A stretch of 33,282 nucleotides of DNA from the NCBI GenBank assembly GCA_903829085.1, contig CAIKOL010000211.1:1-33282 (forward strand), in the 5' to 3' direction. Below, piece after piece: positions 9,457 through 18,872 of this stretch. The notes beneath the pieces were generated by a model. It searched no databases. It was not told the origin of the DNA and saw nothing but the letters and a program-made list of their open reading frames with translations. Each line of letters begins with the position of its first letter. The first letter of the stretch is position 1. The position numbers and the translations under genes are program-made. Source of the stretch: an uncultured Anaerolineales bacterium. Its GTDB lineage: Bacteria > Chloroflexota > Anaerolineae > Anaerolineales > Villigracilaceae.

Positions 9457-10266
9457 ATGACAATAGATGATCTTCAGAAAGCAAACGAGGAAACCCGTTC
9501 CGTCTGGGACGCTAACGCGGCTTTCTGGGACGAGAAGATGGGGGAGGGGAATGATTTTGTTAACACCCTCCAGTGGCCTGCGATCCTACGCTTATTGGAC
9601 CCGAAACCTGGCCAGCACATCCTGGATATTGCAACCGGAAACGGACTAACTGCGCGCCGCCTAGCAGCCCTTGGAGCGCAGGTGGCTGCCTTCGATTTTT
9701 CAGGCGAACTGATCAAGCTAGCTCAGAAAAAACCGAATCCCGAGACACGTATTGCGTATTCCGTCCTGGATGCAACTGATGAATCCGCTTTGCTCGCATT
9801 AGGATCACGCACATTCGATGCGGCCCTATGCAACATGGCGCTCTTCGATATGGCGAATATCGAACCACTTTTCCGCTCCCTGCCCAAAATTCTCAAAGTT
9901 GGTGGCGCGTTTGTTTTCACCCTGACCCACCCCGCCTTTAATAACGCTTCCTGCGTTCACGTAGCCGAAGAAATTGACGATCAGGGTGAAATTAAATTGA
10001 CCTATTCGGTTAAAATTTCACGTTATATTACACCCTTACACACCCATGGGCTTGCCATCCGGGGACAACCTAAAGCACAACTTTACTTCGAACGGCCGCT
10101 TCAGGATTATTTCAATCTTGGTTTCCAGAACGGTTTTTTCGTAGACGGATTCGAGGAACGATGTTTTCCGCCCGGCATGCCACAGAAGAACCCGCTCAGT
10201 TGGGGCGGAAATTTCAGCGAAATACCGCCGGTGCTGGTTGTACGGTTAAGATCAGGGGGCGGATAA
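9457..10266 (+). CDS. Class I SAM-dependent methyltransferase
   Basis: Motif I 'HILDIATGNGLTARRLAALGAQVAAFDFS'; AGAGGG SD. Confidence 0.88.
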   Translation: MTIDDLQKANEETRSVWDANAAFWDEKMGEGNDFVNTLQWPAILRLLDPKPGQHILDIATGNGLTARRLAALGAQVAAFDFSGELIKLAQKKPNPETRIAYSVLDATDESALLALGSRTFDAALCNMALFDMANIEPLFRSLPKILKVGGAFVFTLTHPAFNNASCVHVAEEIDDQGEIKLTYSVKISRYITPLHTHGLAIRGQPKAQLYFERPLQDYFNLGFQNGFFVDGFEERCFPPGMPQKNPLSWGGNFSEIPPVLVVRLRSGGG

Positions 10267-10334
10267 CTATGGATATTGGCAGGTGTAACTTATTTCCTTT
10301 TATTCGCAATTGCTTGAATCCGACTAAGTAACCA

Positions 10335-11501
10335 GTGGTACCCTTTATCTTCCTAGTTATCGAATTCTTGGACGAGCTAATCTTCGGTGTGACTGACGCG
10401 GCCTGGCCACTGATCCGCACCGATCTGCACCTGAATTACGTCCAGATTGGTCTGGCGTTGAGCTTGCCCGGAATACTCGGAAATATTATCGAGCCATTTT
10501 TTGGCATCCTGGGAGATGTCTGGAAACGGCGAACGCTTATCCTGGTAGGAGGAATTATCTTTTCCCTGGCTTGCTTCCTGACGGCAGTCAGCTATAATTT
10601 TGAGATTTTACTGCTTTCATTTATTATCTTCAACCCAGCCTCGGGTGCTTTCGTGAGCCTTTCGCAAGCCACACTCATGGACCTGGATCCATCCCGACAC
10701 GAGCAGAACATGGCGCGCTGGACGTTTGCTGGGTCGGTGGGGGTGGCAATTGGTCCGCTCATGCTGGGGGGAGCGGCATATATCGGATTCGGTTGGCGAG
10801 GCGTGTTCTTTATCCTGGCGGGGGTGGCGGTGCTGGTACTGGCAGGCGCCTGGCGTTTAGTGCCGTTCTCTTCGGTGAGCTTTCCAGAAACGCCGAATAT
10901 CACCCTGGTTAAGAAAGGAATTCGCGATGCTTTTAAAACGCTCAAGCGGAAGGCGGTAGTGCGCTGGCTGGTACTGCTTGAATTCTCTGACCTGATGTTG
11001 GATGTGTTTTACGGATACATGGCGTTGTATTTTGTAGATGTGGCGGATTTCTCGGCTTCAAAAGCCGCCCTTGCAGTGGCTGTGTGGACCGGCTTTGGAC
11101 TACTAGGTGACTTCCTGCTCATCCCATTGCTCGAAAAAATGCGCGGTTTGGATTATTTGCGGTTTGGCGTGGTAATAGAACTGATCCTGTTTCCCGCTTT
11201 CCTCATCTGCCCAAATCCCTGGGTAAAACTGGTGCTGGCTGGAATGCTTGGCTTGTTCAACTCCGGTTGGTATGCGATCCTTAAAGGGAATTTGTACTCG
11301 AGCATGCCCGGTCAGAGTGGCACTGTGATGGCTCTCGGAAATGTTGCAGGTTTTTTTGGAAAATTCATCCCCTTTGGGATCGGGTTGGCGGCGGAACGCT
11401 TTGGTCTTGGTGCAGCGATGTGGCTGCTGCTGGCTGGTCCGCTGGTGATGATTATCGGCCTACCAAATTGGAGACGAATGAGTATGGAAGAAAGAGGCTA
11501 A
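10335..11501 (+). CDS. MFS transporter
   Basis: 388 aa hydrophobic protein, 12-TM-like pattern; 'GILGDVWKRRTLILVGG' typical of MFS loop 2-3. GTG start tentative. Confidence 0.85.
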   Translation: MVPFIFLVIEFLDELIFGVTDAAWPLIRTDLHLNYVQIGLALSLPGILGNIIEPFFGILGDVWKRRTLILVGGIIFSLACFLTAVSYNFEILLLSFIIFNPASGAFVSLSQATLMDLDPSRHEQNMARWTFAGSVGVAIGPLMLGGAAYIGFGWRGVFFILAGVAVLVLAGAWRLVPFSSVSFPETPNITLVKKGIRDAFKTLKRKAVVRWLVLLEFSDLMLDVFYGYMALYFVDVADFSASKAALAVAVWTGFGLLGDFLLIPLLEKMRGLDYLRFGVVIELILFPAFLICPNPWVKLVLAGMLGLFNSGWYAILKGNLYSSMPGQSGTVMALGNVAGFFGKFIPFGIGLAAERFGLGAAMWLLLAGPLVMIIGLPNWRRMSMEERG

Positions 11502-11517
11502 ATAAACGTGATTACCA

Positions 11518-12702
11518 ATGACTGATCATCGTACACCCTATTCCGTGTATATTCACATCCCTTTCTGTGTGCATCGGTGCGCCTATTGTGATTTTAATAC
11601 TTATGCTGGAATGCAGTCTCTCATGCCTGCATACGTAGTTGCTATCTGCCGCGAGATTGAAATTGTTGCACATTCTGCACCGCAACTTCTGACAGCCCAT
11701 ACCATTTTCTTTGGTGGAGGAACTCCTTCGCTGCTCTCCGCGCGACAGTTTGAATCGATTTTGAAGGTAATTCAGGATTGTTTTACACTGACGGAAGAGG
11801 TAGAGATTTCCCTGGAGGCAAATCCCGGAACAGTGTCAATGGAATACCTGCGAAACTTACAAAGCCTAGGCTTTAACCGAATCAGTCTGGGGGTGCAGTC
11901 GATCCACACGGAAGAACTGCGCTTATTAGGGCGCATTCACGATACATATGATGTGATCGAAGCGGTAAATTGGGCACGCCAGGTTGGGTTCACTAATTTG
12001 AACTTGGATTTAATCTTTGGCTTGCCAGAACAAACCCTGGAACGGTGGCAGGCAACAGTGGAGTTTATCCTGGGTCTCAAACCGGACCATCTCTCTCTCT
12101 ACGCCTTGACCGTGGAGCAAGGCACGGCATTTGGACGCTGGGCCAAGCAAGGATTGTTGCCCATACCCGACCCTGACATTGGAGCAGATATGTATGAGCA
12201 GGCAGGGGAGACTTTAGAAAAAGAGGGATATAAGCAATATGAAATCTCCAATTGGGCAAAAGCGGGCCGGGAGTGCCAACACAACCTGCAATATTGGCGA
12301 GGACTGCCTTATCTTGGCTTTGGGGCAGGGGCGCATGGTTTCGCAAATAAAATGCGTATAGCCAATATAATAAGAATTAGGTCTTACCTTGAGCGCCTAT
12401 CCGTTAAAAATTCAAACAGAGATTTCCCTTTCCCGGTATCTCCCGCAACGGTAAGCAAGACAAAGATTTCCAAGTGGGTAGAGATGCAAGAGACCATGAT
12501 GACAGGACTGCGGTTAACGCGGGAAGGGGTATCAGCTGAAGAGTTCCTAAAGAGATTCGAAGTTGATATACGTGAAGTGTTTGGCAAGGAAATCGATGAA
12601 TTATATACTATGGGGTTATTGGTGTGGGATGGACAGGTGGTGCACCTCACCAAGCGCGGACGCTTATTAGGGAACCAAGCGTTCATGCGGTTTGTGGATT
12701 AA
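11518..12702 (+). CDS. hemW: HemW-like radical SAM protein
   Basis: 'YIHIPFCVHRCAYCDFNTY' CxxxCxxC; 'FFGGGTPSLL'; 'GVQSIHTEELRLLGRIH'; 'YEISNWAKAGRECQHNLQYW'. Confidence 0.93.
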   Translation: MTDHRTPYSVYIHIPFCVHRCAYCDFNTYAGMQSLMPAYVVAICREIEIVAHSAPQLLTAHTIFFGGGTPSLLSARQFESILKVIQDCFTLTEEVEISLEANPGTVSMEYLRNLQSLGFNRISLGVQSIHTEELRLLGRIHDTYDVIEAVNWARQVGFTNLNLDLIFGLPEQTLERWQATVEFILGLKPDHLSLYALTVEQGTAFGRWAKQGLLPIPDPDIGADMYEQAGETLEKEGYKQYEISNWAKAGRECQHNLQYWRGLPYLGFGAGAHGFANKMRIANIIRIRSYLERLSVKNSNRDFPFPVSPATVSKTKISKWVEMQETMMTGLRLTREGVSAEEFLKRFEVDIREVFGKEIDELYTMGLLVWDGQVVHLTKRGRLLGNQAFMRFVD

Positions 12703-12801
12703 TCAGGGTCTGGACGAAACGAAACCATTGAATAGGTTGTTTCAAATTGTGTTTGATGTTTTTATTTATGACTTGTGGGCCTGAAGAGAGGATAAATGAC
12801 T

Positions 12802-12830
12802 TTGACGGTTGGGGGAACTTCTCTTATAAT
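12802..12830 (+). promoter_or_regulatory. Sigma70-type promoter of EF-G paralogue
   Basis: TTGACG-N17-TATAAT; 40 nt upstream of ATG 12871. Confidence 0.85.
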
Positions 12831-12870
12831 CAGGCGGCTGGCATTATCCCATTTCAGGAAAGGTTATTCC

Positions 12871-14943
12871 ATGAAAGAATATACTGCAGAGTTCATCCGA
12901 AATATTGCGCTTGTTTCCCATGGTTCGGGGGGGAAGACCATGCTGGCGGAGGCATTTTTACACTCCACAGGAGCCATCACCCGGCTGGGTAAAATAGACG
13001 ACGGTTCGACCACATCCGATTTTGAAGATGAAGAAATTCGCCGAAAACTTTCCCTATCGACCAGTGTTATCCCAGTGGAGTACAAAAACCACAAGATCAA
13101 CGTTCTGGACACACCAGGATATACTGACTTTGTCGGCGAGGTGATTTCCGCTCTACGCGTGGCAGATGGCGCTGTCATCCTGGTTGATTCAGTTGCTGGC
13201 CTGGAAGTAGGTACTGAGATCGATTGGGGTTACTGTGAAACTTTTAAAGTACCACGTTTCCTGGTAATCAACAAAATGGACCGGGATAACGCAGATTTCA
13301 AAAAAGCATTGACTTCGGTGCAGGAATTTTCACCCATCCGCCTGATTCCCGTCCAGTTGCCATGGGGAGAACGAGCAGCCTTCAAAGGCGTGATCGATTT
13401 GATCTCGATGAAGGCCTACGCTGGGGACGGGAAAATTTCCGAAGAAATTCCAGCAGAGCTCAAATCAGCTGCTGAAGAAGCCCGTACAAAACTCGTTGAA
13501 GCTGCCGCAGAAGGTGAAGACAGCCTTCTGGAGAAATATCTCGAAAGTGGCGAATTGACCAACGAGGAACTAATGCGCGGCTTAAAGGCCATTGTACGTT
13601 CTGAAACTTATATCCCGGTCTTTGTGGCCGCCGGTGGGCACGAGAAAGGCGTTCTACCACTGTTGGAGGCAGTCATAAACCTGATCCCTTCTCCGAAGGA
13701 GAAAGAAGTGGTTGCCTTGGGGAAAGCTGGCGAAGAAAAACTCACCGCATCCGATACAGGTCCGTTAGCCATCTATGTCTGGAAAACAACTGCTGACCCC
13801 TTCGTGGGAAAGCTTACCTACTTCCGGGTTTATTCGGGCACGCTCCAAGGCGATACCCGCATTTGGAACCAAGGCAAGAGCGCTGATGAGCGCATGGCAG
13901 GCCTGTCCATCATGCGCGGGAAAGATACGACGCCGATCAAGGTGGTACACAGCGGTGATATCGGTATTGTCGCCAAGTTGAGTGTCACATCTACTGGCGA
14001 CACGCTAAGCGATAAAGGTCACCCATTGACCCTTCCAGTACCCAAATATCCGAATGCACTTTTCCGGGTGGCGATCAAACCTAAAACGCAAGCCGACGCA
14101 GCCAAAATCAGCCCAACCCTCACACGTCTGTGCGAAGAAGACATGACCCTCTCCTGGTACCAGGAACATGCCACCGGGCAAACTATCCTGCAAGGGATGG
14201 GTGACCAACACATTGATGTGGCAATCCGGCGCGCTGAAGGCAAGCTTCAAGTGGGGCTGACTACGGCAGAGCCGAAGGTTCCGTACCGGGAAGGCATCAC
14301 GAAGAAAGCCGATGCCATGTACCGGCACAAGAAACAATCCGGCGGTTCTGGTCAATTTGGTGAAGTCTGGCTGAGAATTGAACCATGCCCTGAAATGGAT
14401 TTTGACTTTACCGATGAACTCGTCGGAATGAACCTATCGAAGTCATACCTACCGGCAATCGAAAAAGGTATCCATGCCACCCTACAGACGGGTGTGATGG
14501 CGGGATTCCCGTTGAGTAACGTGCGCGTGATCGTTTACGATGGCAAAGAGCACCCAGTTGACTCCAAACCAGTAGCTTTCGAAATTGCCGGACGAGAAGC
14601 ATTCAAGCTGGCTGTGCGCGATGCCGGACCGGTTTTATTCGAACCAATCATGAACGTTCGAATTGTCATCCCGGATGTCAATATGGGAGATGTGATGGGG
14701 GATATGAACAGCCGCCGCGGGCGTGTTCAAGGGACCGAATCGGAACGTGGACGCACGGTGGTTGTGGCTCAGGTGCCACTCGTGGAGATGCTACGGTATA
14801 CCACGCAGTTGCGTTCCATCACCGGCGGACGAGGCGTCTTCACCATGGAATTCGACCGCTATGAAATTATCCCGAACCATTTAGCGCAAGATATCATTGC
14901 CGCACACCAAAAGGAACTGGAAAAAAGCAAAACAGACGAATAA
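12871..14943 (+). CDS. Elongation factor G-like protein (EF-G paralogue)
   Basis: G1 'SHGSGGKT', 'DTPGYTDFVGEV', 'NKMDRD', domain IV 'KKQSGGSGQFGEVWLRIEP'. Start at 12871 (AGGAAAGG SD) because the promoter lies within the 12796 extension. Confidence 0.93.
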   Translation: MKEYTAEFIRNIALVSHGSGGKTMLAEAFLHSTGAITRLGKIDDGSTTSDFEDEEIRRKLSLSTSVIPVEYKNHKINVLDTPGYTDFVGEVISALRVADGAVILVDSVAGLEVGTEIDWGYCETFKVPRFLVINKMDRDNADFKKALTSVQEFSPIRLIPVQLPWGERAAFKGVIDLISMKAYAGDGKISEEIPAELKSAAEEARTKLVEAAAEGEDSLLEKYLESGELTNEELMRGLKAIVRSETYIPVFVAAGGHEKGVLPLLEAVINLIPSPKEKEVVALGKAGEEKLTASDTGPLAIYVWKTTADPFVGKLTYFRVYSGTLQGDTRIWNQGKSADERMAGLSIMRGKDTTPIKVVHSGDIGIVAKLSVTSTGDTLSDKGHPLTLPVPKYPNALFRVAIKPKTQADAAKISPTLTRLCEEDMTLSWYQEHATGQTILQGMGDQHIDVAIRRAEGKLQVGLTTAEPKVPYREGITKKADAMYRHKKQSGGSGQFGEVWLRIEPCPEMDFDFTDELVGMNLSKSYLPAIEKGIHATLQTGVMAGFPLSNVRVIVYDGKEHPVDSKPVAFEIAGREAFKLAVRDAGPVLFEPIMNVRIVIPDVNMGDVMGDMNSRRGRVQGTESERGRTVVVAQVPLVEMLRYTTQLRSITGGRGVFTMEFDRYEIIPNHLAQDIIAAHQKELEKSKTDE

Positions 14944-14953
14944 ACCCACAGAT

Positions 14954-14987
14954 GGGGCGGAAACCAACCCGCCCCTTTTCTCTTTTT
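14954..14987 (+). terminator. Intrinsic terminator after EF-G paralogue
   Basis: GGGGCGG-AAACCAAC-CCGCCCC followed by TTTTCTCTTTTT. Confidence 0.85.
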
Positions 14988-14988
14988 G

Positions 14989-15627
14989 ATGAGCTTAATG
15001 ACTAATTTTACTCAACTCTTTCAGAGTTTTATTCAAGCCCTGCGCAGTGGACAATTGCCGCAGCTTGGTACCTGGACCTATTTCCTGCTAGCTGCGCTGG
15101 TAGCGGTGGAAGGACCGTTAGCTACCTTGCTGGGCGCCGCGGCGGCTTCAGCTGGATTGATGAAAGCTGTGTGGGTTTTTGCTGCTGCTGCTGCTGGTAA
15201 CCTGACAGCAGATGTAGTGTGGTATTCCCTGGGGTATATGGGCAAGGTGGATTGGCTCTTCAGATTTGGAAAAAGACTTGGGATCGATAGGCAGTTCCTG
15301 GAACACCTTGAGGCCGAAATCCTAAAGCACGCTGCCAAAATCCTCTTCCTGTGCAAATTGACATTAAGCATGATGTTGCCTGCCCTTATCACGGCTGGCC
15401 TTGTCAAAGCGCCTTTCAAACGCTGGTTTCCGGCACTATTTGCCGGCGAGATGATCTGGACCGGATCTCTGGTGATCATAGGTTATTACGCTACGGAAGC
15501 GATCAAGAGGGTGGAGCGGGGTGTTGAATACGCGGCTTTGGGGGCGACGGTAGTTTTCGTTCTTTTTATGGTACTGGTTGTTCGACGGAATTTTAAGAAG
15601 CGTTATGGGAAAGCCTCAGTCGAGTGA
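14989..15627 (+). CDS. DedA/SNARE-associated family membrane protein
   Basis: Hydrophobic protein, 'AALVAVEGPLATLLGAAAASAG', 'GNLTADVVWYSLGY', 'FLCKLTLSMMLPALITAGL'. Start 14989 or 14998. Confidence 0.78.
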   Translation: MSLMTNFTQLFQSFIQALRSGQLPQLGTWTYFLLAALVAVEGPLATLLGAAAASAGLMKAVWVFAAAAAGNLTADVVWYSLGYMGKVDWLFRFGKRLGIDRQFLEHLEAEILKHAAKILFLCKLTLSMMLPALITAGLVKAPFKRWFPALFAGEMIWTGSLVIIGYYATEAIKRVERGVEYAALGATVVFVLFMVLVVRRNFKKRYGKASVE

Positions 15628-15692
15628 GCGAGGAGCATAACCACGCTCTGGATCGTAAAGGCAAACAACGAAAAAGAACTTCGTCAAACCGT

Positions 15693-16517
15693 TTACAGCT
15701 CAGACAAAGTCTCTTCGGAAAGCACCTTCTTCACTATCCGGGAAAAATTACTATTGCTGTTAAGGACCTTCAGAGGGGTTAAATCCTTTAGATAGAGTTC
15801 CCACCAGAATTGCTCCCAGAGATGGGTGGCGTAGGCCTGGCTCAAGATGGCGAACTGCCTCTCTTTATAATTGGCAAGAAATCTCAGACTTCTGGTGATG
15901 TTGGGGAAACCGAGCGATTTCCAGAAAAAAAAGGTTTGTAAATACCGGTTGTACATTGGATAAAAAAAGGAAAACCCATCTTCTACATGGATTAGATTCG
16001 GATTCTTTTTTGCCAGTCGATGGGGTAATATCACTGAAAATTGATTCCAAGATAGATCATTAAATTTTCTATACCCCTCAAACCAGCGGGCAAGGAAAGG
16101 GGCACTTGCCTGGGAGAGAATAACAGCGTTGCACAGACCGACGCCGGGTTCCTTTCCCATTACAAAGCCATATTTCAACAAAGGTTTGAATGAATTAATG
16201 CAAAAGATATCGTTATCCAGATAGATCCCCCCTTGGTCTTGCAGAATCTCAAGCCTCAAGACGTCCGCCTGATGGGCAAAATGCTTAATAGGGCGGTCGA
16301 AAATGGAGTTGGGGGCTTTCACCTTGTTCAGTTGAAGATACGGCCTGGCCCGCTCCCACCAATATCCGGAGGGTTCGTATTCATAGTGATAGAACAGCGC
16401 GTCTGGCTGATTGATCTTCCAAGCGGATAGAATGGCCAGAAAATGAATAAATGAAAAATTCTTCCCGCCAAAATCCTTCCTTAGCCCATAAATAAAGTGG
16501 ATATTATTCGGTATCAT
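15693..16517 (-). CDS. DXD-motif sugar transferase (GT32-like)
   Basis: 'IPNNIHFIYG' N-terminus, 'HQADVLRLEILQDQGGIYLDNDIFCI'; SD AAGGA. Confidence 0.82.
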   Translation of the reverse strand: MIPNNIHFIYGLRKDFGGKNFSFIHFLAILSAWKINQPDALFYHYEYEPSGYWWERARPYLQLNKVKAPNSIFDRPIKHFAHQADVLRLEILQDQGGIYLDNDIFCINSFKPLLKYGFVMGKEPGVGLCNAVILSQASAPFLARWFEGYRKFNDLSWNQFSVILPHRLAKKNPNLIHVEDGFSFFYPMYNRYLQTFFFWKSLGFPNITRSLRFLANYKERQFAILSQAYATHLWEQFWWELYLKDLTPLKVLNSNSNFSRIVKKVLSEETLSEL

Positions 16518-16568
16518 TGTCCTTCACGGGAAAGATAAGAAGTTGACTTCATTGTGAGACGATATTGG

Positions 16569-16632
16569 AAAAAAAGGAGTGGCTAAAGTTATGGGCCAAA
16601 ATAGAGAGATAACCCACAAAGTTAGTCACTCC
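16569..16632 (-). terminator. Long imperfect intrinsic terminator of sucCD operon
   Basis: On minus strand GGAGTGACTAACTTTGTGGGTT ... GGCCCATAACTTTAGCCACTCC then T7; about 19 of 22 positions pair including G-U. Confidence 0.7.
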
Positions 16633-16686
16633 CGAAAAAAACATCTGCCTAAACCGGGTAGCGAACCGGCTTGGGGAAGCCTGGCG

Positions 16687-17550
16687 TTATTTCAGCAGGT
16701 CAGGGATTTGCTCGGGGTGCTTAGCAACCTTCACACCAGCCGCTTCCAGAGCTTTAACTTTATCAGCCGCGGTTCCGGCACCACCTTCAATGATAGCACC
16801 TGCGTGTCCCATGCGTTTTCCGGGAGGCGCAGTCTGCCCAGCGATGAAGGAAACAACCGGCTTGGTCATCTTGGATGCAATGAACTGGGCTGCCTTTTCC
16901 TCGTCGGTACCGCCAATCTCGCCAATCAAAACTACCTTCTCGGTGTGTGGATCGTCTTCAAACATCGACAAGCAATCGATGAAATTCGTACCGTTGATTG
17001 GGTCGCCTCCAATCCCAACGCAAGTGGTGGCACCCATACCCACCAACTTGAGGGCATAAAGTACTTCATATGTCAGAGTCCCCGAGCGCGAGACAACGCC
17101 TATATTACCAGGGATAGCGATGTCACCTGGAATAATACCAACCTTGGCCTCTCCGGGGGTTAATAGACCAGGACAATTGGGTCCGAGCAGACGGACCTGT
17201 TTCTGGTCAAGATATTCGCGAACCCGCATCATATCCTGGACTGCAACACCTTCCGTGATGCAAACGATAAACGGTATGCCAGCGTCTGCAGCTTCAAAAA
17301 TGGCATCCGGGGCGAAGGCTGCAGCGACGAAGATGATACTAGCGTTTGCACCGGTGGCTTCGATGGCCGCCTTGCAGGAGTCAAATACAGGAACTTTCCC
17401 ATCTAAGACCCATTCGCCACCTTTACCGGGGCGGGTTCCGGCAACGACCTTCGTCCCATAAGACAGCATCTGCTGAGTGTGGAACAACCCTTCATTCCCA
17501 GTAATTCCCTGCACCAGAAGACGGGTGCTCTTATCAACTAAAATGCTCAT
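16687..17550 (-). CDS. sucD: Succinyl-CoA ligase alpha subunit
   Basis: '[31 protein letters not shown]', '[17 protein letters not shown]' phospho-His motif. Confidence 0.98.
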   Translation of the reverse strand: MSILVDKSTRLLVQGITGNEGLFHTQQMLSYGTKVVAGTRPGKGGEWVLDGKVPVFDSCKAAIEATGANASIIFVAAAFAPDAIFEAADAGIPFIVCITEGVAVQDMMRVREYLDQKQVRLLGPNCPGLLTPGEAKVGIIPGDIAIPGNIGVVSRSGTLTYEVLYALKLVGMGATTCVGIGGDPINGTNFIDCLSMFEDDPHTEKVVLIGEIGGTDEEKAAQFIASKMTKPVVSFIAGQTAPPGKRMGHAGAIIEGGAGTAADKVKALEAAGVKVAKHPEQIPDLLK

Positions 17551-17559
17551 ATCAAGCTC

Positions 17560-18693
17560 CTATGCCTTCGCCGCGGCGACAGATTTCCGAGCTGCGTCGA
17601 CAAGAGTCTCGGCAGTGATCATATTTGCGTCTGCGAGTAACTTGCGCCCTTCTTCCGCATTGGTACCCACCAGGCGCACAACCATCGAAATAGTTGGTTT
17701 TACTTCCTTGAGGGCAGCCAGAATGCCTTTAGCCACTTCATCACAGCGGGTAATTCCCCCAAACACATTGAAAAGGATCACTTTGACATTTTTGTCAGAC
17801 AGAATGATTCGCATTGCGGCTGCAACTTTGTCTGCACCGGCACCGCCACCGATATCCAAGAAATTGGCGGGTTCACCCCCGAACAATTTAACAATATCCA
17901 TAGTGGTCATTGCCAAACCAGCACCATTGACCATGCAGCCAATATTCCCATCCAATTTGATAAATGTAAGCCCATACTTGCGAGCTTCCGTTTCAGCGGG
18001 GGCTTCCTCATCCACATCACGCATTTCAGCCAGGTCGGGGTGGCGAAAGAGGGCGTTATCATCCAATAACATCTTACCATCCAGCGCGAGAAGGGACTTT
18101 TCTTTCAGAATGACCAGCGGGTTGATTTCTGCAAGAGTGGCATCACTTTCCATGTAAGCGCGCCAGAGTCCCCGGCAGATATCGCCAAACTGCTTCCAGT
18201 ATTCCTTTGGCAAGTCAATACCTATTGCAATATCGCGAGCCTGATAGTCGCGCAGTCCGAGAAGAGGATCAATATGAACCTTGATGATCTTTTCTGGATT
18301 GGTACGGGCGACCTCCTCGATTTCCACGCCGCCTGCCGCAGAGGCCATGAAGACCGGGCGACGCGCGGCCCGGTCATTGGTGATTCCCAAGTAGATTTCC
18401 TGTTCAATATTGGCCGCCGGGTCAACCAAGACTTTTCGAACCGACAGACCTTTGATTTCCATACCAAGTATTTGCGTTGCAACCTCCTCAGCTTCCTTGG
18501 CAGTTTTTGCAAGCCGGATTCCGCCAGCTTTGCCACGGCCTCCAACCAGCACCTGGGATTTAACAACAACACGACCACCCAGCTCTTCTGCTATTTGTCT
18601 TGCTTCGGTTGCAGAGGTCGCCACCCGTCCCTTTGGAATCGGGATGCCATACCTGGAAAAAATCTGTTTGGATTGGTATTCATGCAGTTTCAT
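17560..18693 (-). CDS. sucC: Succinyl-CoA ligase beta subunit
   Basis: '[22 protein letters not shown]', '[17 protein letters not shown]', '[19 protein letters not shown]', '[15 protein letters not shown]'. Confidence 0.98.
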   Translation of the reverse strand: MKLHEYQSKQIFSRYGIPIPKGRVATSATEARQIAEELGGRVVVKSQVLVGGRGKAGGIRLAKTAKEAEEVATQILGMEIKGLSVRKVLVDPAANIEQEIYLGITNDRAARRPVFMASAAGGVEIEEVARTNPEKIIKVHIDPLLGLRDYQARDIAIGIDLPKEYWKQFGDICRGLWRAYMESDATLAEINPLVILKEKSLLALDGKMLLDDNALFRHPDLAEMRDVDEEAPAETEARKYGLTFIKLDGNIGCMVNGAGLAMTTMDIVKLFGGEPANFLDIGGGAGADKVAAAMRIILSDKNVKVILFNVFGGITRCDEVAKGILAALKEVKPTISMVVRLVGTNAEEGRKLLADANMITAETLVDAARKSVAAAKA

Positions 18694-18804
18694 GCTGAAG
18701 TTTCTCCCTTTGGAATGTCAAGCGGTGTCATCTCAATAATCGAGTATGAGTGCATGGGCAATGGGCCGTTGCCAGAGAATGGAGATGCTCCGGTAAACGA
18801 TTGC

Positions 18805-18813
18805 ATTATAGCA
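18805..18813 (-). promoter_or_regulatory. Extended -10 element upstream of sucC
   Basis: TGCTATAAT on minus strand about 110 nt upstream of sucC ATG; no clear -35. Confidence 0.45.
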
Positions 18814-18872
18814 TCATGGTTTTTATATATCATCTGTAATTGATAAGCAGAATAAAATGACATTTGGTCTGC

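Noticed and set aside
12796-12870. N-terminal extension of the EF-G ORF
   Set aside because: Contains the TTGACG-N17-TATAAT promoter; ATG 12871 has an SD and starts the conserved domain.
16579-17163. 194-aa plus-strand ORF starting in the sucCD terminator
   Set aside because: Mostly antisense to sucD and its terminator; no family resemblance.
17477-18157. 226-aa plus-strand ORF antisense to sucD/sucC
   Set aside because: Low-complexity Ser/Ala/Arg composition, no motif, fully opposite conserved sucCD.
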